Assembly (NCBI GenBank): GCA_000708835.1
Contig: DF236970.1
Coordinates: 310,001 to 374,000 of the forward strand
Direction of reading: 5' to 3'
Length of the DNA: 64,000 nt
Origin: Klebsormidium nitens
Taxonomy: Eukaryota > Streptophyta > Klebsormidiophyceae > Klebsormidiales > Klebsormidiaceae
In this document: one piece after another, positions 23,534 to 36,100 of the stretch
How the letters are laid out: the number at the start of each line of letters is the position of its first letter
Position numbering within the stretch: position 1 is the first letter of the stretch
Notes under the pieces: generated by a model
The model's database searches: none
What the model saw: the letters and a program-made list of their open reading frames with translations, nothing else
Told to the model about the DNA's origin: nothing
Program-made: the position numbers and the translations under genes

Positions 23534-26500
23534 TCACGGAACGGTGACAACAATCTTTCCCGTCGCATGCCCCCCGAGGCACCGCTCCCACGCCTTGTCC
23601 GCCTCCTTGAGCGGCGTCTTTGAATCGACCACCGTTTTCAGCTCGCCCCTGCCCATCATCTCAATCAGCAGCTTCAGATCCTCCGCCTTCGAGCAGTCGC
23701 AGAAAATGGGAATCATCTTCTGCCCCGCGAACGTTACCGACTGGATCGCCGTCCGCAGGAAAGTGGAAAACTCGGGAATCGTGCTTACGACACACCCCTT
23801 GGGGGTGAGCACCCGGTGAAAGTGGTCCCACTTCTCCGGAACCGCCGTCGTGTGCAGGATGACGTCATACAGCTCGCCACCCGGGTGCGCGAGCGGGTTG
23901 TCCGGGTCCGCGACCGCCCGGTAGTCGATGACGTCATCGGCGCCGAGGCTGCGCGCGAGGTCCGCGTTGCGCGCGCCGACCGTGACGGTCACGTGGGCGC
24001 CCGCCTTCTTGGCCAGCTGCGCCGGGTGTGGAGGGTTAATCCAAACCCGCGGCTTAAAGGTTGTGAAAAGGGTTAAAGTTCGTGGAAATAGGCGTTTGGA
24101 TGATGTGCTGTGAAAAGGTTGTAGGGATTTCAGAGGACCGCTTCTCCTGGGAGGCAGGGACGAGAGTCGGAAAGAAGCTTCGAGGACTTCGAAAGAGAAA
24201 CCCTGCAAGAAGGCAAAGAAGCAAACACAGGAGTGACGCGACTTCGCGAGACGCGGTCAGAAAAGCACTCTAACCTCCGTTCTCGTCAAGACGGTTGATT
24301 GTGACATAAGTGCGTCTCAGGCCGCGATAACAAGGCGAATCAAGCGGCATGTGTGCACAACGGTAGGCGGTAGGCTCCACGCAGGCTCTTCCTCTTACGA
24401 TCTCAAACACGAAGTTCTCTATCTTTGCGAATTTGTTTTTCTGGCCGGTTTTTGCTCTGCTCAATGGAGCACAGTCCTTGTCCATCTGACTTTCATTTTC
24501 AGTCGGGGCGATGCGCCGACGCGCCTCCGCAATCAAAAAGCATCTGAACAAGTGTCACAAAATTTCGTACGAAGCAGGAGACATCAAGCGCATGAACAGT
24601 TCGAGGCTGCAGCAGGCAAGATCGTTCAGATGAGCAACCAGTTCCGCTTTTGAATTTTAACCAGCCCCTGAACAGCATCGTAAGTCTGTACCCCTTTGGC
24701 TATCAGTAGCATCACGACCCTTGAATTGCAAATGGAGAGTCGGCTGGAGGTTAGGAATCCGGTCGAATCAGTTGACCGGTGTGATTGGACGCCCTGCGGA
24801 GCTTAGATGCCTTCTCCTTAGGCGACCGCAGAAACGAGCAAACGGTCCTTCGAACTGATGGACCAGATGTTGTTCGAAGATTTCACTTTCCCTTCTTTTC
24901 ACGACAAAGTCCCATGGATACGTTCCTGAACACCTGCACCGCGTCTGCGAACTCTTCTGGAAGCCGCCACAATAAGAATTCGGCCATTCACTCAACTGAG
25001 AATGAACCGTTTATTGAAATCAACCAGCCGTGTTCCGAGGATTCTCTTTTCTCTCATTTTGGTTTCTGACGCTTTCCCAAGAAGATTGTGCCAGTTACCT
25101 GCACCGCATAAGCGCCCACTCCCCCTGACGCCGCCATGATGAGCACCCGACCCTTACTTGACCAGCAAAAGAATGTTCCAAAGCTTTTCATCTTTCGAAT
25201 ATTCGTTGCCTGCTCTCTTTATCCATGTTAAGGTTCCACGTACCTGCACCGCATAGATGCCCACTGCCCCAGGTGCCGCCATTACGAGCACCCGGCCATT
25301 CACTCAAATAATATCCAACTGATGACAATATCAATCAGACGTTTCTCAAGGGTTCTTCTATTCCTGCCGTGTTTTCTGACGTTCTTCGAAGAGATTGGGG
25401 TGCAGCGCATAGATGCCCACTCCGCCAGACGCCGCCATTATNNNNNNNNNNNNNNNNNNNNNNNNNNNNNNNNNNNNNNNNNNNNNNNNNNNNNNNNNNN
25501 NNNNNNNNNNNNNNNNNNNNNNNNNNNNNNNNNNNNNNNNNNNNNNNNNNNNNNNNNNNNNNNNNNNNNNNNNNNNNNNNNNNNNNNNNNNNNNNNNNNN
25601 NNNNNNNNNNNNNNNNNNNNNNNNNNNNNNNNNNNNNNNNNNNNNNNNNNNNNNNNNNNNNNNNNNNNNNNNNNNNNNNNNNNNNNNNNNNNNNNNNNNN
25701 NNNNNNNNNNNNNNNNNNNNNNNNNNNNNNNNNNNNNNNNNNNNNNNNNNNNNNNNNNNNNNNNNNNNNNNNNNNNNNNNNNNNNNNNNNNNNAATAAGC
25801 ACCCGGCCCTTATACCCCGAGAGCGGCACACCGGCCTTGTCCCTGAGTGCCTGGAGGGCGGTCATTCCCGTGGTGACAACTCCCGAGGCCTCCTCGAACG
25901 AGACTGACGCCGGCAGTTTTGCGGCGGCCGACTTTTTGTCGAGGAGAACGTATTCCGCGAGCCCGCCTGATTTCTGCGGGGGGGTAACGAGGCTAGTTGG
26001 TTAGGATACTCAAAGGTAGATTGGGGATGGGATTAAAGGCATGAAAGCTGAATGAAGTTTTTCACAAGCGGTTTATAGGCTGAGAATACGAGAGGGAAGG
26101 TTTCGCAGTGTGGGACTTTACGTACTCGGCGAGGCCGCCTGATTTCTCCGGGAAATGTACAATGTTGGTTGGGGTATAGAAAAGTAAAGCTGTTCGGCTT
26201 AAGGGCTTGAAAGCTGAAAGAAATTGACAAACGGTTCGTTAGGCTGGCCTAATACGAGAGGGGAACTCTTTGCTGTGGCGGACTTTTTGTCGAGGAGAAC
26301 GCATTCCGCGAGCCCGCTTGAATTCTGCGGGGGGATAAACGGAGACTTATTAAGGTGGTTAGGATTTTGGTGAAAGGGAACGAAGGAACAAGCGTGTTGC
26401 AAAGTTGCCATGACGATGGGGAAGGTTTTGAGGCCCGAGGAGGACGTGTTCTGCAAGGCCGCCTGATTCTGCGGGGGAGTAAACCGAGATCGATGGGGGT

Positions 26501-29193
26501 TTAGCGAGATGGCCAGGGTTTTGGTCAATGGGAACGAAGAAACAAGCGTGTTGCAAAGTTGCGAAAACGACGGGGGAAAGGTTTGCGGCCGACTTTTGTC
26601 GAGGAGGACGTATTTAGCGAGCCCGCCTGATTCTGCGGGGGATTTATAACGTTGATTAGAGTCTGAATGTAGATCGAGGTTGGCTTCAAATGCTTGAAAG
26701 CCGACTAGAGTTTTACAAACGGTTTGTTAGGATATACGAGAGGGGAAGTGTCGTGACTGCGGACGTGTTCGCAAGCCCGCCCAAGCTCTGCTGAACGGGA
26801 GAGATTTGAGTTAGAGGTTGTGGGAAACTGGGTGAACGAGCAGTTTTCAGAGTCGTAAAAGTCAGGTGGCGAGCTTACCAGCGTCACACACGGGCTCTCA
26901 GAAAGGACGGACTTAGCGAACCTGCCTGATCCACAGGGGTCTAGGAATCTATGGTGAGGGTTCTGGCGACGTAGCGTGCTGAGCGCAATCGACGGCTTTG
27001 AGGATACGAACCGGAAGGACCAACAGATGAGGTCAACGGAGCATAAGCAACACAAGGCGTGTAGCCCAAAATGAAAGGAGCAAATACAAAAGGCAAATCA
27101 AAAACCCATTCAACAAAGTTCGTAATGAGCACACATTGAGCAAGGACTATCTTTTCGTAGCTGCACCTTCGTTCCCTGACTAGTCTTTCCGATTAAGATT
27201 CACAACCAGAGCTGACGTCAGCTCTGCTCTACCAGAACGGGGGCCAAAAGCGCACCATGACGTCACTCCAGGCCGCGACCCGGTCTCCCACGGCGAAGTC
27301 CGTGACGCCCTCGCCGACGGCGGCGACTGTGCCAGCCACGTCAGTGCCTGCGGAAAATTTCCTCGATCTAGTTACTCTGGCTGGCGTTTCTCAGAACGCC
27401 CTGATTTGCGTCGTTGTTGTGAGTGCCTTCTCATCTGTATCGACATTCTTTTCCGTGAACAGAGATTTAAAAAGAATCGCGAAAGTCCTGCAATGAACTG
27501 CGCTGAAGTCTCAGCTCGAGAACGCTGATGTTGTGAGTCGGATGGTCTTTTCGAGTGGCCGATGAGGTGACCAACAACCTGCCTCCCCATGTTTTCCCTT
27601 AGGGCTGAGTGCCAGTATCGAACAGTCGACAGGAGATCCTAGTACTCTGAGCTGAACGGGTTGAGAAGCGCCCTCGAATGGGTTCGGCGCAACCCTCCAA
27701 GAAGTCGCATTGAGGACGTCAAAAGCTGGAAAAATGTCTCCGAGATTGAGAAGGGACTTGAGGATCAGACTTATGTTACTGAGTAACGACTCACATGGCG
27801 TGATGGGGAGCTTCAGACCGTAGATCATCTTCAAGGATCCGGACTCGAGCTTGTAATCCAGTGGGTTAAGGCTCGTGGCGGCAACCTGCAACGAAATGAG
27901 CCGCTTTAGATTTGTCTTTTGAGGCTTGCCAGATTGGGAGAGTAACGAAAGCTTTCTCAATTCCCCCCTTAAGATCTGCCAGCTATTGTTGTGGGGGCTC
28001 TAATCCAACATCAATTGGCGGGAAGGCCGTTCGATGCAGTAGTTTGAACCGGCTTTCCATTACACCGTTAGACAAAGAGACTTAAGCATCTTCTCTGGTT
28101 GCGATAAGAGAGGTGCGTCAATTGCGTAATGCATTTGAACTCTGCTGATTGCGAAATCACTTACGATCAGGACGTATGACTGGAATCACATGTCTCTATC
28201 CTTGGCTGGCACCCACAAAGAATTGAACAGTCTTGTCAAGCAAGCCTAGATTGCAGCTAGAACCGGAAGGGTGAAGCCACTCAGTATAAGCAATCAGCAG
28301 CTTGGGAAATGTCTCCTCTTTCACCATTTGTCACTCTTATTCTTTCTACTTGATCTTCCTTCATTTCAGTCATTCATTGAGGCGTCTTTTGTGAAAGCGG
28401 TGTACAAATCAACCAACACTCTCCATTTTGTGTAAACCCATGAGACCGTAAACCCTCGGAACAGCATCAAAAAATTGAGTGCTTGTGTGCAATGCAATTG
28501 AAACGTTGTAGGGACCGCATCCATTTCATCAAGTGAAGATGCAAGAGAAAGCTTTGATGGAAAGAGCCAAAACATGTTTGCAATCACAGTATAGGTCTGG
28601 GATGAAAGTACAATCTTCCTTTTTCAAGAGAGTGGGTGTGAATTTGAATCCATGTTCGTCTTGTCTGCCAACAGTAACAAACAGGATGCGGGTTGCTCTG
28701 AGATCCAGGAGAGTAAGAACCATGCAGTGATTACTGAGTATGTCACAACATTGACCATCGACACTGTGCCTGTCTTAACTACCCAAAACTGTCCTTTCAA
28801 TTGTCAGAGGCTTTGGTCAATAACAGATCAACCCTGTGTCTAAGACAAACCTGGTCCTTAGGCTTGCATCGAAGTGGCCTTGCGGGACCAGAAATTGGAT
28901 CTCAGTGTTGACATATAGATGACCACAGTGACTCAGCTGGGAACAACCAAGTTCACTATACGGGCCACCCATTTTAATGGACACTCTCCAATTTGCCGCC
29001 CCCATTGCAAACATCAAAGCGTTTATCATACAAAGGAATGCTGATCTTGAAAGGCAAAAGTTTCTTTTCTGACCTTCACGAGAAGCTCCTTTGGGCCCGG
29101 CGCCGGCACTGGCAGCTCCACCTGATGCATCCCCTTGCCGTACTCCTTGTACTGCCACGCGTGCATCGTAGACGGAAGCGCAATTGCCGCCAT
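23534..29193 (-). CDS. Quinone oxidoreductase-like protein (ceQORH type, zinc-free MDR)
   Basis: NADPH-dependent medium-chain reductase resembling the chloroplast envelope quinone oxidoreductase homologue, which reduces reactive enones. Exons: 29193-29074, 27885-27795, 27347-27256, 25973 to the gap at 25794 (continuing left of the gap), and 24016-23534. All GT-AG phases that can be checked close; total is about 337 aa against 329 for the Arabidopsis protein. Seen: MHAWQYKEYG, AATSLNPLDYKLESG, DVAGTVAAVGEGVTDFAVGD, SGGLAEYVLLDKK, GMTALQALRDKAGV, the nucleotide-binding AASGGVG and, in exon 5, LAKKAGAHVTVTVGARN through GHATGKIVVTVP. No catalytic zinc ligands are visible, as expected for the QOR branch. 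The N-terminus is short and not an obvious transit peptide, as in ceQORH. Exon 4 is split by an assembly gap, and both its edges are tandemly repeated in the flanking introns. Confidence 0.92.
24925..25441 (-). repeat. Array of copies of oxidoreductase exon 4 3' edge
   Basis: On the minus strand, copies of ATGGCGGCGTCAGGGGGAGT followed by GCGGTGCAG|GT end at about 25401, 25244, 25099 and 24934, spaced 157, 145 and 165 bp. The 25099 copy (MAASGGVGAYAVQ|GTAACT) is closest to the family motif. The 25244 copy reads MAAPGAVGIYAVQ|GTACGT. The 25401 copy lacks a donor. The 24934 copy is badly decayed. CGGCCATTCACTCAA is shared by two units. Confidence 0.88.
25442..25793. other. Assembly gap (352 N) inside oxidoreductase exon 4
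   Basis: A run of N. Coding text to the right ends GRVLI and text to the left begins with I/L-MAASGGVG, so protein continuity needs almost no missing sequence. The gap probably reflects a collapsed or unresolved tandem array rather than lost exon. Confidence 0.95.
26125..26940 (-). repeat. Six decayed copies of oxidoreductase exon 4 5' edge
   Basis: The functional acceptor edge lies at 25961-25982 (+ strand GCCCGCCTGATTTCTGCGGG). Copies of this edge start at about 26133, 26312, 26457, 26621, 26775 and 26921, spaced 172, 179, 145, 164, 154 and 146 bp. The nearer ones retain GACTTTTTGTCGAGGAGAACG from the exon interior; the farthest two are short and diverged. All are direct repeats, moving away from the exon into the upstream intron. 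Confidence 0.9.
27207..27226. repeat. 20-bp perfect palindrome containing TGACGTCA
   Basis: CAGAGCTGACGTCAGCTCTG is its own reverse complement. It lies about 30 bp inside the intron downstream of oxidoreductase exon 3. Confidence 0.85.
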
Positions 29194-30145
29194 GCTCGCA
29201 CAGCTTCTTACCCTTCTAGCTGTTGAGTTTGCTGCTTTATTGCCAACTGCTCTCAAGCGCCTGCGATCTTTATCTGCGTAATAACAAAAGCTCTAACTGC
29301 TGAATGAGCTGGCATGGAAGGGATTGCGGAGTTGTAGCTAGCCTAGTAGCTGAGCGACAGTCACCTCGCTGCATTAATCCTCCACAAGCACATTTGACAG
29401 CAGATTAATTTCCAGCTGGTGGCGTTCGTACATGCCATTGTACAATGTGTACAAGTACGGTACCTAGTGGGATACATCATACCTAGCTAGCTCTAGGGAC
29501 CTACGGTACCGGTAATTGCATGTTCTTGCATGTCGCACTGGGCAGCGGGCTAGGAGAGGACAGTAGGTACATCTTTTGTAGAGGTACCGGTAACCGTAGG
29601 CAGTACTAAGGTACAGGATGGGGTGTACATTTTCAGATGTACGGACAAAGAAAGTGCGTCATGGTCTGACATCACCGACCCTGCCTCCATGAAATATGTA
29701 GGTGGGTAAACTTTTAGTACGTGGATAACCTGACTGACACAACCCGAGGGTTCAAGCCGGAGCCTTGGCTGTTCAATGTCAATTGCGCACAAGTTTCAAT
29801 TCCTAACCTTCTTAAACATGAAAGCTTGCCACCCCTTGCTGTCCGAGCCGGTAGACGATGACGACAGATACCTAGTTACCACGTGGTCCGAGAATCTGTA
29901 TGCCGTACTCCGACATCTGTATGCCGTACGGTCCATCCGACACGAATTTCCATCTGTAATTGGTCGGCGCAAGCGGAAACTTTTGCTTTCCGTCTCGTCT
30001 CTAGTTGCTCTTGGAATGCTTAGGGTTTTGTAGCTCTGATTGAAGATCAATTGCTGGCCTGCATTTCCCAGCAGAACTTCAAATAAATAGAGAGCGGAGG
30101 AAAGGCGTCGCCAGATTGTTTCCAGAGGCAAATGCGGCGGAGGCG
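29194..30145. promoter_or_regulatory. Divergent intergenic region between oxidoreductase and PPR gene
   Basis: About 950 bp between two divergent start codons, so it should contain both promoters. Seen: GGTACCGGTAA near 29506 and 29583, CATTGTACAATG (12-bp palindrome) near 29434, and ATCTGTATGCCGTAC twice near 29894 and 29919. No assigned element. Confidence 0.45.
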
Positions 30146-33100
30146 ATGGCTACATCATACTGCAAGCTCCATGTCTGCGGTTTGCTCCCTGCCGGGAAGG
30201 TGTTAGCGAGGGGCACTAGGGCGGCCACATTTGGTGTGCCGCTGAAGATTGAAAGCGCATCTTCTCAAAATCTGCGCAGGTAAGGGCCTTGACCGCTTGA
30301 AGTGTTTTCAGGATGACAGTAGATTGAGTTTTTTGACCGCACTCTCTTCTGAAGGTTGGGCAGACAATCTTGGAAATAAATGAGCATTTATGGTCCGAGC
30401 TCACCAAGAGTAGAAAACTTCAGATTGTGAGCCCGGGCTTTGGCAAAATTTCCCCAATTTGATCACTCTTTTTGGCATTCAAAACGCAATGTGCGGCTAC
30501 TTCTTGGTAATGGTGTGCTGCATTGCAATGTTGTCGTGTTCAACTTTGGACATCCTGCGCTTACATTTCATACATTCCAGCCGGTTAGAACTGCTCAAAC
30601 AAGAAGCATGCTGCAGAGTCCTCGCAACAATTCTCGCTGCTTCTGTTAGTTAAACAGCGGGTGGATCACATGTGGTTACTTTTGGATTAGGGTTCACATC
30701 CGCTTTGCGTTCGGAAATGGAGCTGCATGCAATAACCTCAGTGCGCTGTGTTCTGCTCTTCTTCTTCCTGCAATGCACACTACCAGGTACTTCAAGAGTG
30801 ACCATCAATTAATTACTCTGAGTAGGAAGTGAAAAGGCAGCGCAGTCATCAGGTCTAATACGTAAGGTGTTTCGTGCTGTAGATATTTTCGAAAGTCACA
30901 TTGTACTTGAAAGAAGTCATGACTCCTTACCTTATGTTCGACCAAGAGTCAACCCGATAGCGAGCGCCACCAAACACTCCCTCGCATCCAGAAAGTATCT
31001 ATTTCTCCTTCGAAGCTCCGCTTTGATCCTCTACGGTGACTTATCGCCACCAAAGCCATAACTGCAGGAAGCACCCCGTTCTAGTTCAAGCCTCGGTGGC
31101 TACCGAGGCGCCCCCCCCAGCAGGAGGCCCCGATGGTGTCGCTGCCGCCCAGCCGCGCCCCAGGAATAAGGGCCGCCAGCCCCGAAACAAGGCCTCCTGG
31201 AGGAAGGAGAAAGAAGCAACTGGCGATGTCGTTCAAGCGGCATCGGCATTACTGCAGCCGAAGACCGAAGGGGAGAGCGCGCAGAGCGGGCCGAAAATTC
31301 TGGACTGGTTGAACGAGGAAGGAGTGGATAAGACGGCCGAGGTGAGTAACTGTTGCGTGCCCGCCCAATAGTGGAGAGGTTAAGACAACAATAAGACTGC
31401 ATCACTTCAATCCATTAAGAGAATTAAAGACAAAGCTCTCCGTGATTTGTCTGCCAAGACGAAGAGACCCCAAGGAGTCCTGAGACTTTGAAGCGAACAC
31501 GGGCGCTCTGGCATGCTTTGTAATGCTCTTGCACGCTCCAGTTGATTCACCGATACGTCCCTCTCCCTATCCTAGCGCCGATCTGCAGGGCAGAGATGAA
31601 ATTCCTAAGAGGCAGTCCACATTCTCTTCAAATTCAAGTTTTCACAGACTGCTTTCGTTGAACAAGGGGTCGTGCCGAAAATCAGGCCCCATTCTCACCA
31701 GCACGTTTTCCCCCTGTTTACAGGCAACGATCCGCAGGGTGAATAGAGCCATCAGCACCCGGGCGACCGTGCGGGAGGCGCTTCAAGTGGTGGAGGACAT
31801 GAAGGAAGCGGGGCTGAGCGCAAACGAGGGCACGTTTGCCGCGCTCGTGACGGTGTGCCGGCGCCAGAAGCAAGGAGAGCGCGCGCTGGTGGTGTATGAT
31901 GTGAGTGTCAAGTTTCGACATGACTCCAAGAGCATCTTTCGTTGACACTATACCAGATTCATACCCGTTTTGACACAGGGAGAGCACGCGCCAGTGGTTC
32001 TCGATGTGAGTGTCAAGTTCGGCCCTGAGTGTAATCCGCATTTCTTTGACACTAATCAGAGCCCGTTTGACAGAGCCTGGCGCGTAGCGGTGTGCGGGCG
32101 CCAAAAGCAGGGAAAGCTCGCGCTGATGGTCTATGACGTTGGTGTCAGCGTATATCCAAAGTCCGTGTGCGTAATCGGTTCATACGGACTTGGAGTCGTT
32201 GTGACAGCATTCTGTCGACGTTTGTGACGGTGTGCCAGGAGAGCGTGCGTGCACGTCAAGATTCAGCTTACAAATGACATCCGTGATTTGTTGACTCTGG
32301 AGAGGGGTAAACCGTAACATTGAGAGCACTTTCTGTCCCTAGTCTGACAAAGCCAATGAACAGCCGTCAGGGCATCGCACAGGGAAAGGGGGATTTTAAT
32401 GTACGCAGACCAACGCAGACCAGGCTTCCGGACACAGCGAGTAGTGTTTGAGCATCGCCCCCAAACCTGTTTTAGTTGACGAGAGAGTTCTTGCTCTTTG
32501 GACTTCCGTTGATAGAGTCTTCTGTATGTTTACCGCAGGCCATGAAGCAGGCAGGGATCAAAGCCTCGAAACTCACGTTCCGGAACCTTATCCTGGCGTG
32601 CCAGCAGGCAGGCATGCAGGACCAGGCTCTAACCATCAAGGTACGGCTTAACCCTGTTACAGAGGACCCTTGTAGCCGTCAGATTGCATCAAACAGTCGG
32701 GTCATCAAACAGTCGGGTTGAAAGTTGAAATGCTAAGACTTTGGCCGAGGAATCAGAGGGTGATGAACTCGTTCAGGAATATCATATCCGCTTCGAACCA
32801 CCAGACTTTGAAAGTCCAACGTCGCTTCTGAGATTCGCCTTTCAAAAGCTTGTGAAATTGGCCTTGGCAAGTCGCCCTTCGTCGATGCTGGCACTTTGAT
32901 TCCATCTTGCAATCTGCCGTTGCCCTTTGATAAACATGGCTGTTCTTTACCATGAATCTCCCTCAAAATAAAGTCAAATGTCGCTGCGCAGAAAGACATG
33001 ATGGCTTCGGGTTACAAGCCGGACCTGGGCACGTACAGCGCACTGCTCCAGGCGATCGTGAAAATGTCCCCTTACAGAGGGCGGATCACTCCTGGGCAGA

Positions 33101-36100
33101 GGTGAGAGGCGCCATTTTATCTCGGGTTGCCTCAGGCACATGCGAGATGGAATCCATTACGGACTGTGTGGAGTAATGCAAGACTGAGCTTTGTCAGATG
33201 TCAGTCAAGTTTGCTTTGTGCGCATACGGGAACGTTCGATGTGGCGTGAAATTATCTCGGCCGTGCTTGTGACCTGGAAGGGTAAAGTCGTCCAATTTTG
33301 GAAAGCCTCATACGGACCCTTATAAACGATTACGAAGAAATTTGTCCTGCAGTGCCGCTCTAGATAAGCGTACAGGTGCCACTGTCAAGGCCTTTGCACT
33401 CTCAGGACTTCACACAAGCTCGTGACATCCTCTCGCAAGCTCCGAATTGCAAAACCTGACCAGTCCGTCGGAGACCTGCCGTCGTATGTTGCTCACGAGA
33501 ACGCTGACGTTGTCTCCTGCAGGCTCGACAAGGCGCTGGACACGTACCAGGAGATGAAGGCGGCGGACATCAAGCCTGACGTCATCGTCTTCAACACGCT
33601 GCTGAGCGCCGCAGAGAGGGCCAAGAACCCTGGGAAAGCCCTGGTGAGAGCGCGCATCCTCTCAAGATTGGGGGCTTTTGTCTCATTGTATTCCTGCCCT
33701 ATTTTGCTCGTGTTACTATGCGGCATGTCTATGAACGCCTGGAGGCTAGCAATGATAATTCCGAACCCGAGTGTGAGATAGTGGGGGCCTTCTCTTTCAC
33801 TTTTTGTCAAATTTGAAAGGGGCCGACGAGCTCATTTGTTTATTAAATGGTGATTCCGAGATCAGGGATTGCAGGAGGATACAAACATTGCACTGCAAGT
33901 GCGCTCCATATATCCGCGCTTTCTTTCCTCCTGTCACGGGATTTTTCTTTGTTGCAGAAAGCGGCTTGCGTAAAAAGAAAGCATGCCGATGTTGCACGCA
34001 ATTTTGCTGGTTTCGTATACCTTCGTTTTCTGATCGACGTCTTTCGATTATGCAGCGAAGTGCGGCTTTCGCCGAGCCTGTACTGGTGAAAATGACCAAC
34101 GGCATCTGATTTACGACGCAACTCGTTGGTAAATTGCACTTTCCACCCCGTCTTGACACCATTCTTTCTGGCCTACAGGAGATCTACGCCCTGATGGCCC
34201 AGGCGGGCATCAAAGCCAACCGCACCACGTTCGAGACGCTCCTCCAGACCGTGGGCCACAGCGGGCGGCTCAAAGCTGCGGAAGAAGTCTTCAACGAGAT
34301 GCGGGTGGTCGGCGTTGCGCCCCGCACGGCGACTTTCAACTTTCTGATCGAGGCGTGCGGGACTGCGCCCCAGCCGCAGGTGCAAAAGGCGTTCGGGTAC
34401 GTGGAGGAGATGAAGAAGTCGGAGGAGGCTAAGCCGAACGTGGAGACGTACATTCGGCTGATCAACACGGCCAGCAGGGTGAGTAGTTCCGAGGCTTTTT
34501 GGAGGTGTCGAGTTATTTGGGGGTCAGGCGATCCTGGTTACATCAGGCAAAATGTCATTAAAGGTGAGGAAGTTGGGGGAGGCTGGTCCGAACGTGGAGA
34601 CGTGTTCCGGCTGGTTAACACGGCCAGCAGGGTGATTAAAGTCCGCACCACTCTGTTTCTCCCATTATCGCGAAGCTGTTCCTGGATTGTGCTTAAATTC
34701 TGCAGTTGGACGGAAAAGGTGGAGACATAGTCGATGCTCGCACTGTTTAGCTTGGTGGCAACAATAGAGGATCTCTTGGAGATCTTGAATCGGCTAGTTT
34801 GCGGCCAAGCAGGAGCAATACACAATCGGCGAACGCGAATCTTTGTAGATGGTCTTTCTTGTTGCGGTTGTAGCCGCGGTCCGGTTGCTGTCGGTCGGTG
34901 CTGACGAGCGTTTCTTGTGAATGAAGCGCCATTTCCTTGCCGACATCAAATGTGCTTCTTGCCCCTCGTAGAAAAGCTATTGCTTCGGTGGTTGCTTCAA
35001 TCAGAATCACCCGTTGCTCAGAGCGCTCGGGCATAATCTCCAAATTGTTTTTTGGTATGCAGGGTCCGAGTCCTGGGCAAGCGCTTAGAGCGTACAAGTT
35101 GCTCGTGGAGGCAGGGTTCCGGGAAAAGGTCGGCCTATCGGTTTACAACAGACTGATCAGCGCGGCAGGCCAGGCGGGCAAGCTAGACAAGGCGTTCGAG
35201 GTGAGGGGCGTTCTCCTCTTTCATTATATCCCTTCTTTTTTGTTCGCTTTGTCTTTGGTGCGTTCTTTTGTTGCTTCCCTGGTTCTTGCGAATTGAAGTC
35301 CTCCTTCCTCCACGATATATCCTGTTTATTGCGGGTCCCAGAATCTCTCTTTCTCAGCTACGTTTCGCTATGCTTTTTGTTTTCCTTTACGTTTCTCATT
35401 CGCAATCCAGCCTTCTTTTGTGGGAGTCGGCCTCGAAGGCCCGTCCCCGTTGCGTGCAGAGTTCGTCTTTAAGGTCCAAAAGCAGTTGCTCTCAGCCTTT
35501 TCTCCAACGAGTCTCTCGCGAAGCCCTGCTCTTTTTCCATTAACAATCTGTACAACGCCTTCGCTGGGCGCTTCTCGAACTCGGTATCTGAAAAATTCAG
35601 TCGCTGAGAAGTTAGTCACTTTGCAGATTTACGATACCTTACGGGAAGCCGGGTTCAAGCCGGATGGCTTCACATACTCCGCCCTGGTAGCAGCGTGCGG
35701 GAAGGCAGGGGATGCGTCGCGGGCTTTGGCCGTGAGCGAAGACATGGAGAAGGGGTACGGGCTACTGCCTAACCAGGTGGGTGATTTGCTCCTAGTTGAC
35801 GTTCTACCATCGGTTTGACTAGAGAGAAGTCGAAGTTGGAACCTGCCAGACTGGAGAGTTTGGCTGAGGTATGTACGATCATTTTACAATCACTCAAATC
35901 GACCTCAAAACCTGAACGCTTGACTTTCATGTCCTCATGGCACATGCGGCAGAGGCGGGCAGTAGCGGAAAGCCCTCGCCCTTCTTTTGCAAATCAAGGA
36001 GGGTCTTCGGACATTGTGGACTCTCAAAGCTTCTGCGGTTCGAATCTAACTGCCTGAATATCCGGGGTCTAACGAAATCAACTTTTGACATGAAAAGTGT

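Noticed and set aside
25322-26004. Long open frames across the first gap
   Set aside because: They exist only because runs of N have no stops.
25961-26940. CRISPR-like regularly spaced repeats
   Set aside because: Repeats are exon edges, imperfect and progressively decayed, with 145-179 bp spacing, in a eukaryotic intron. No cas genes.
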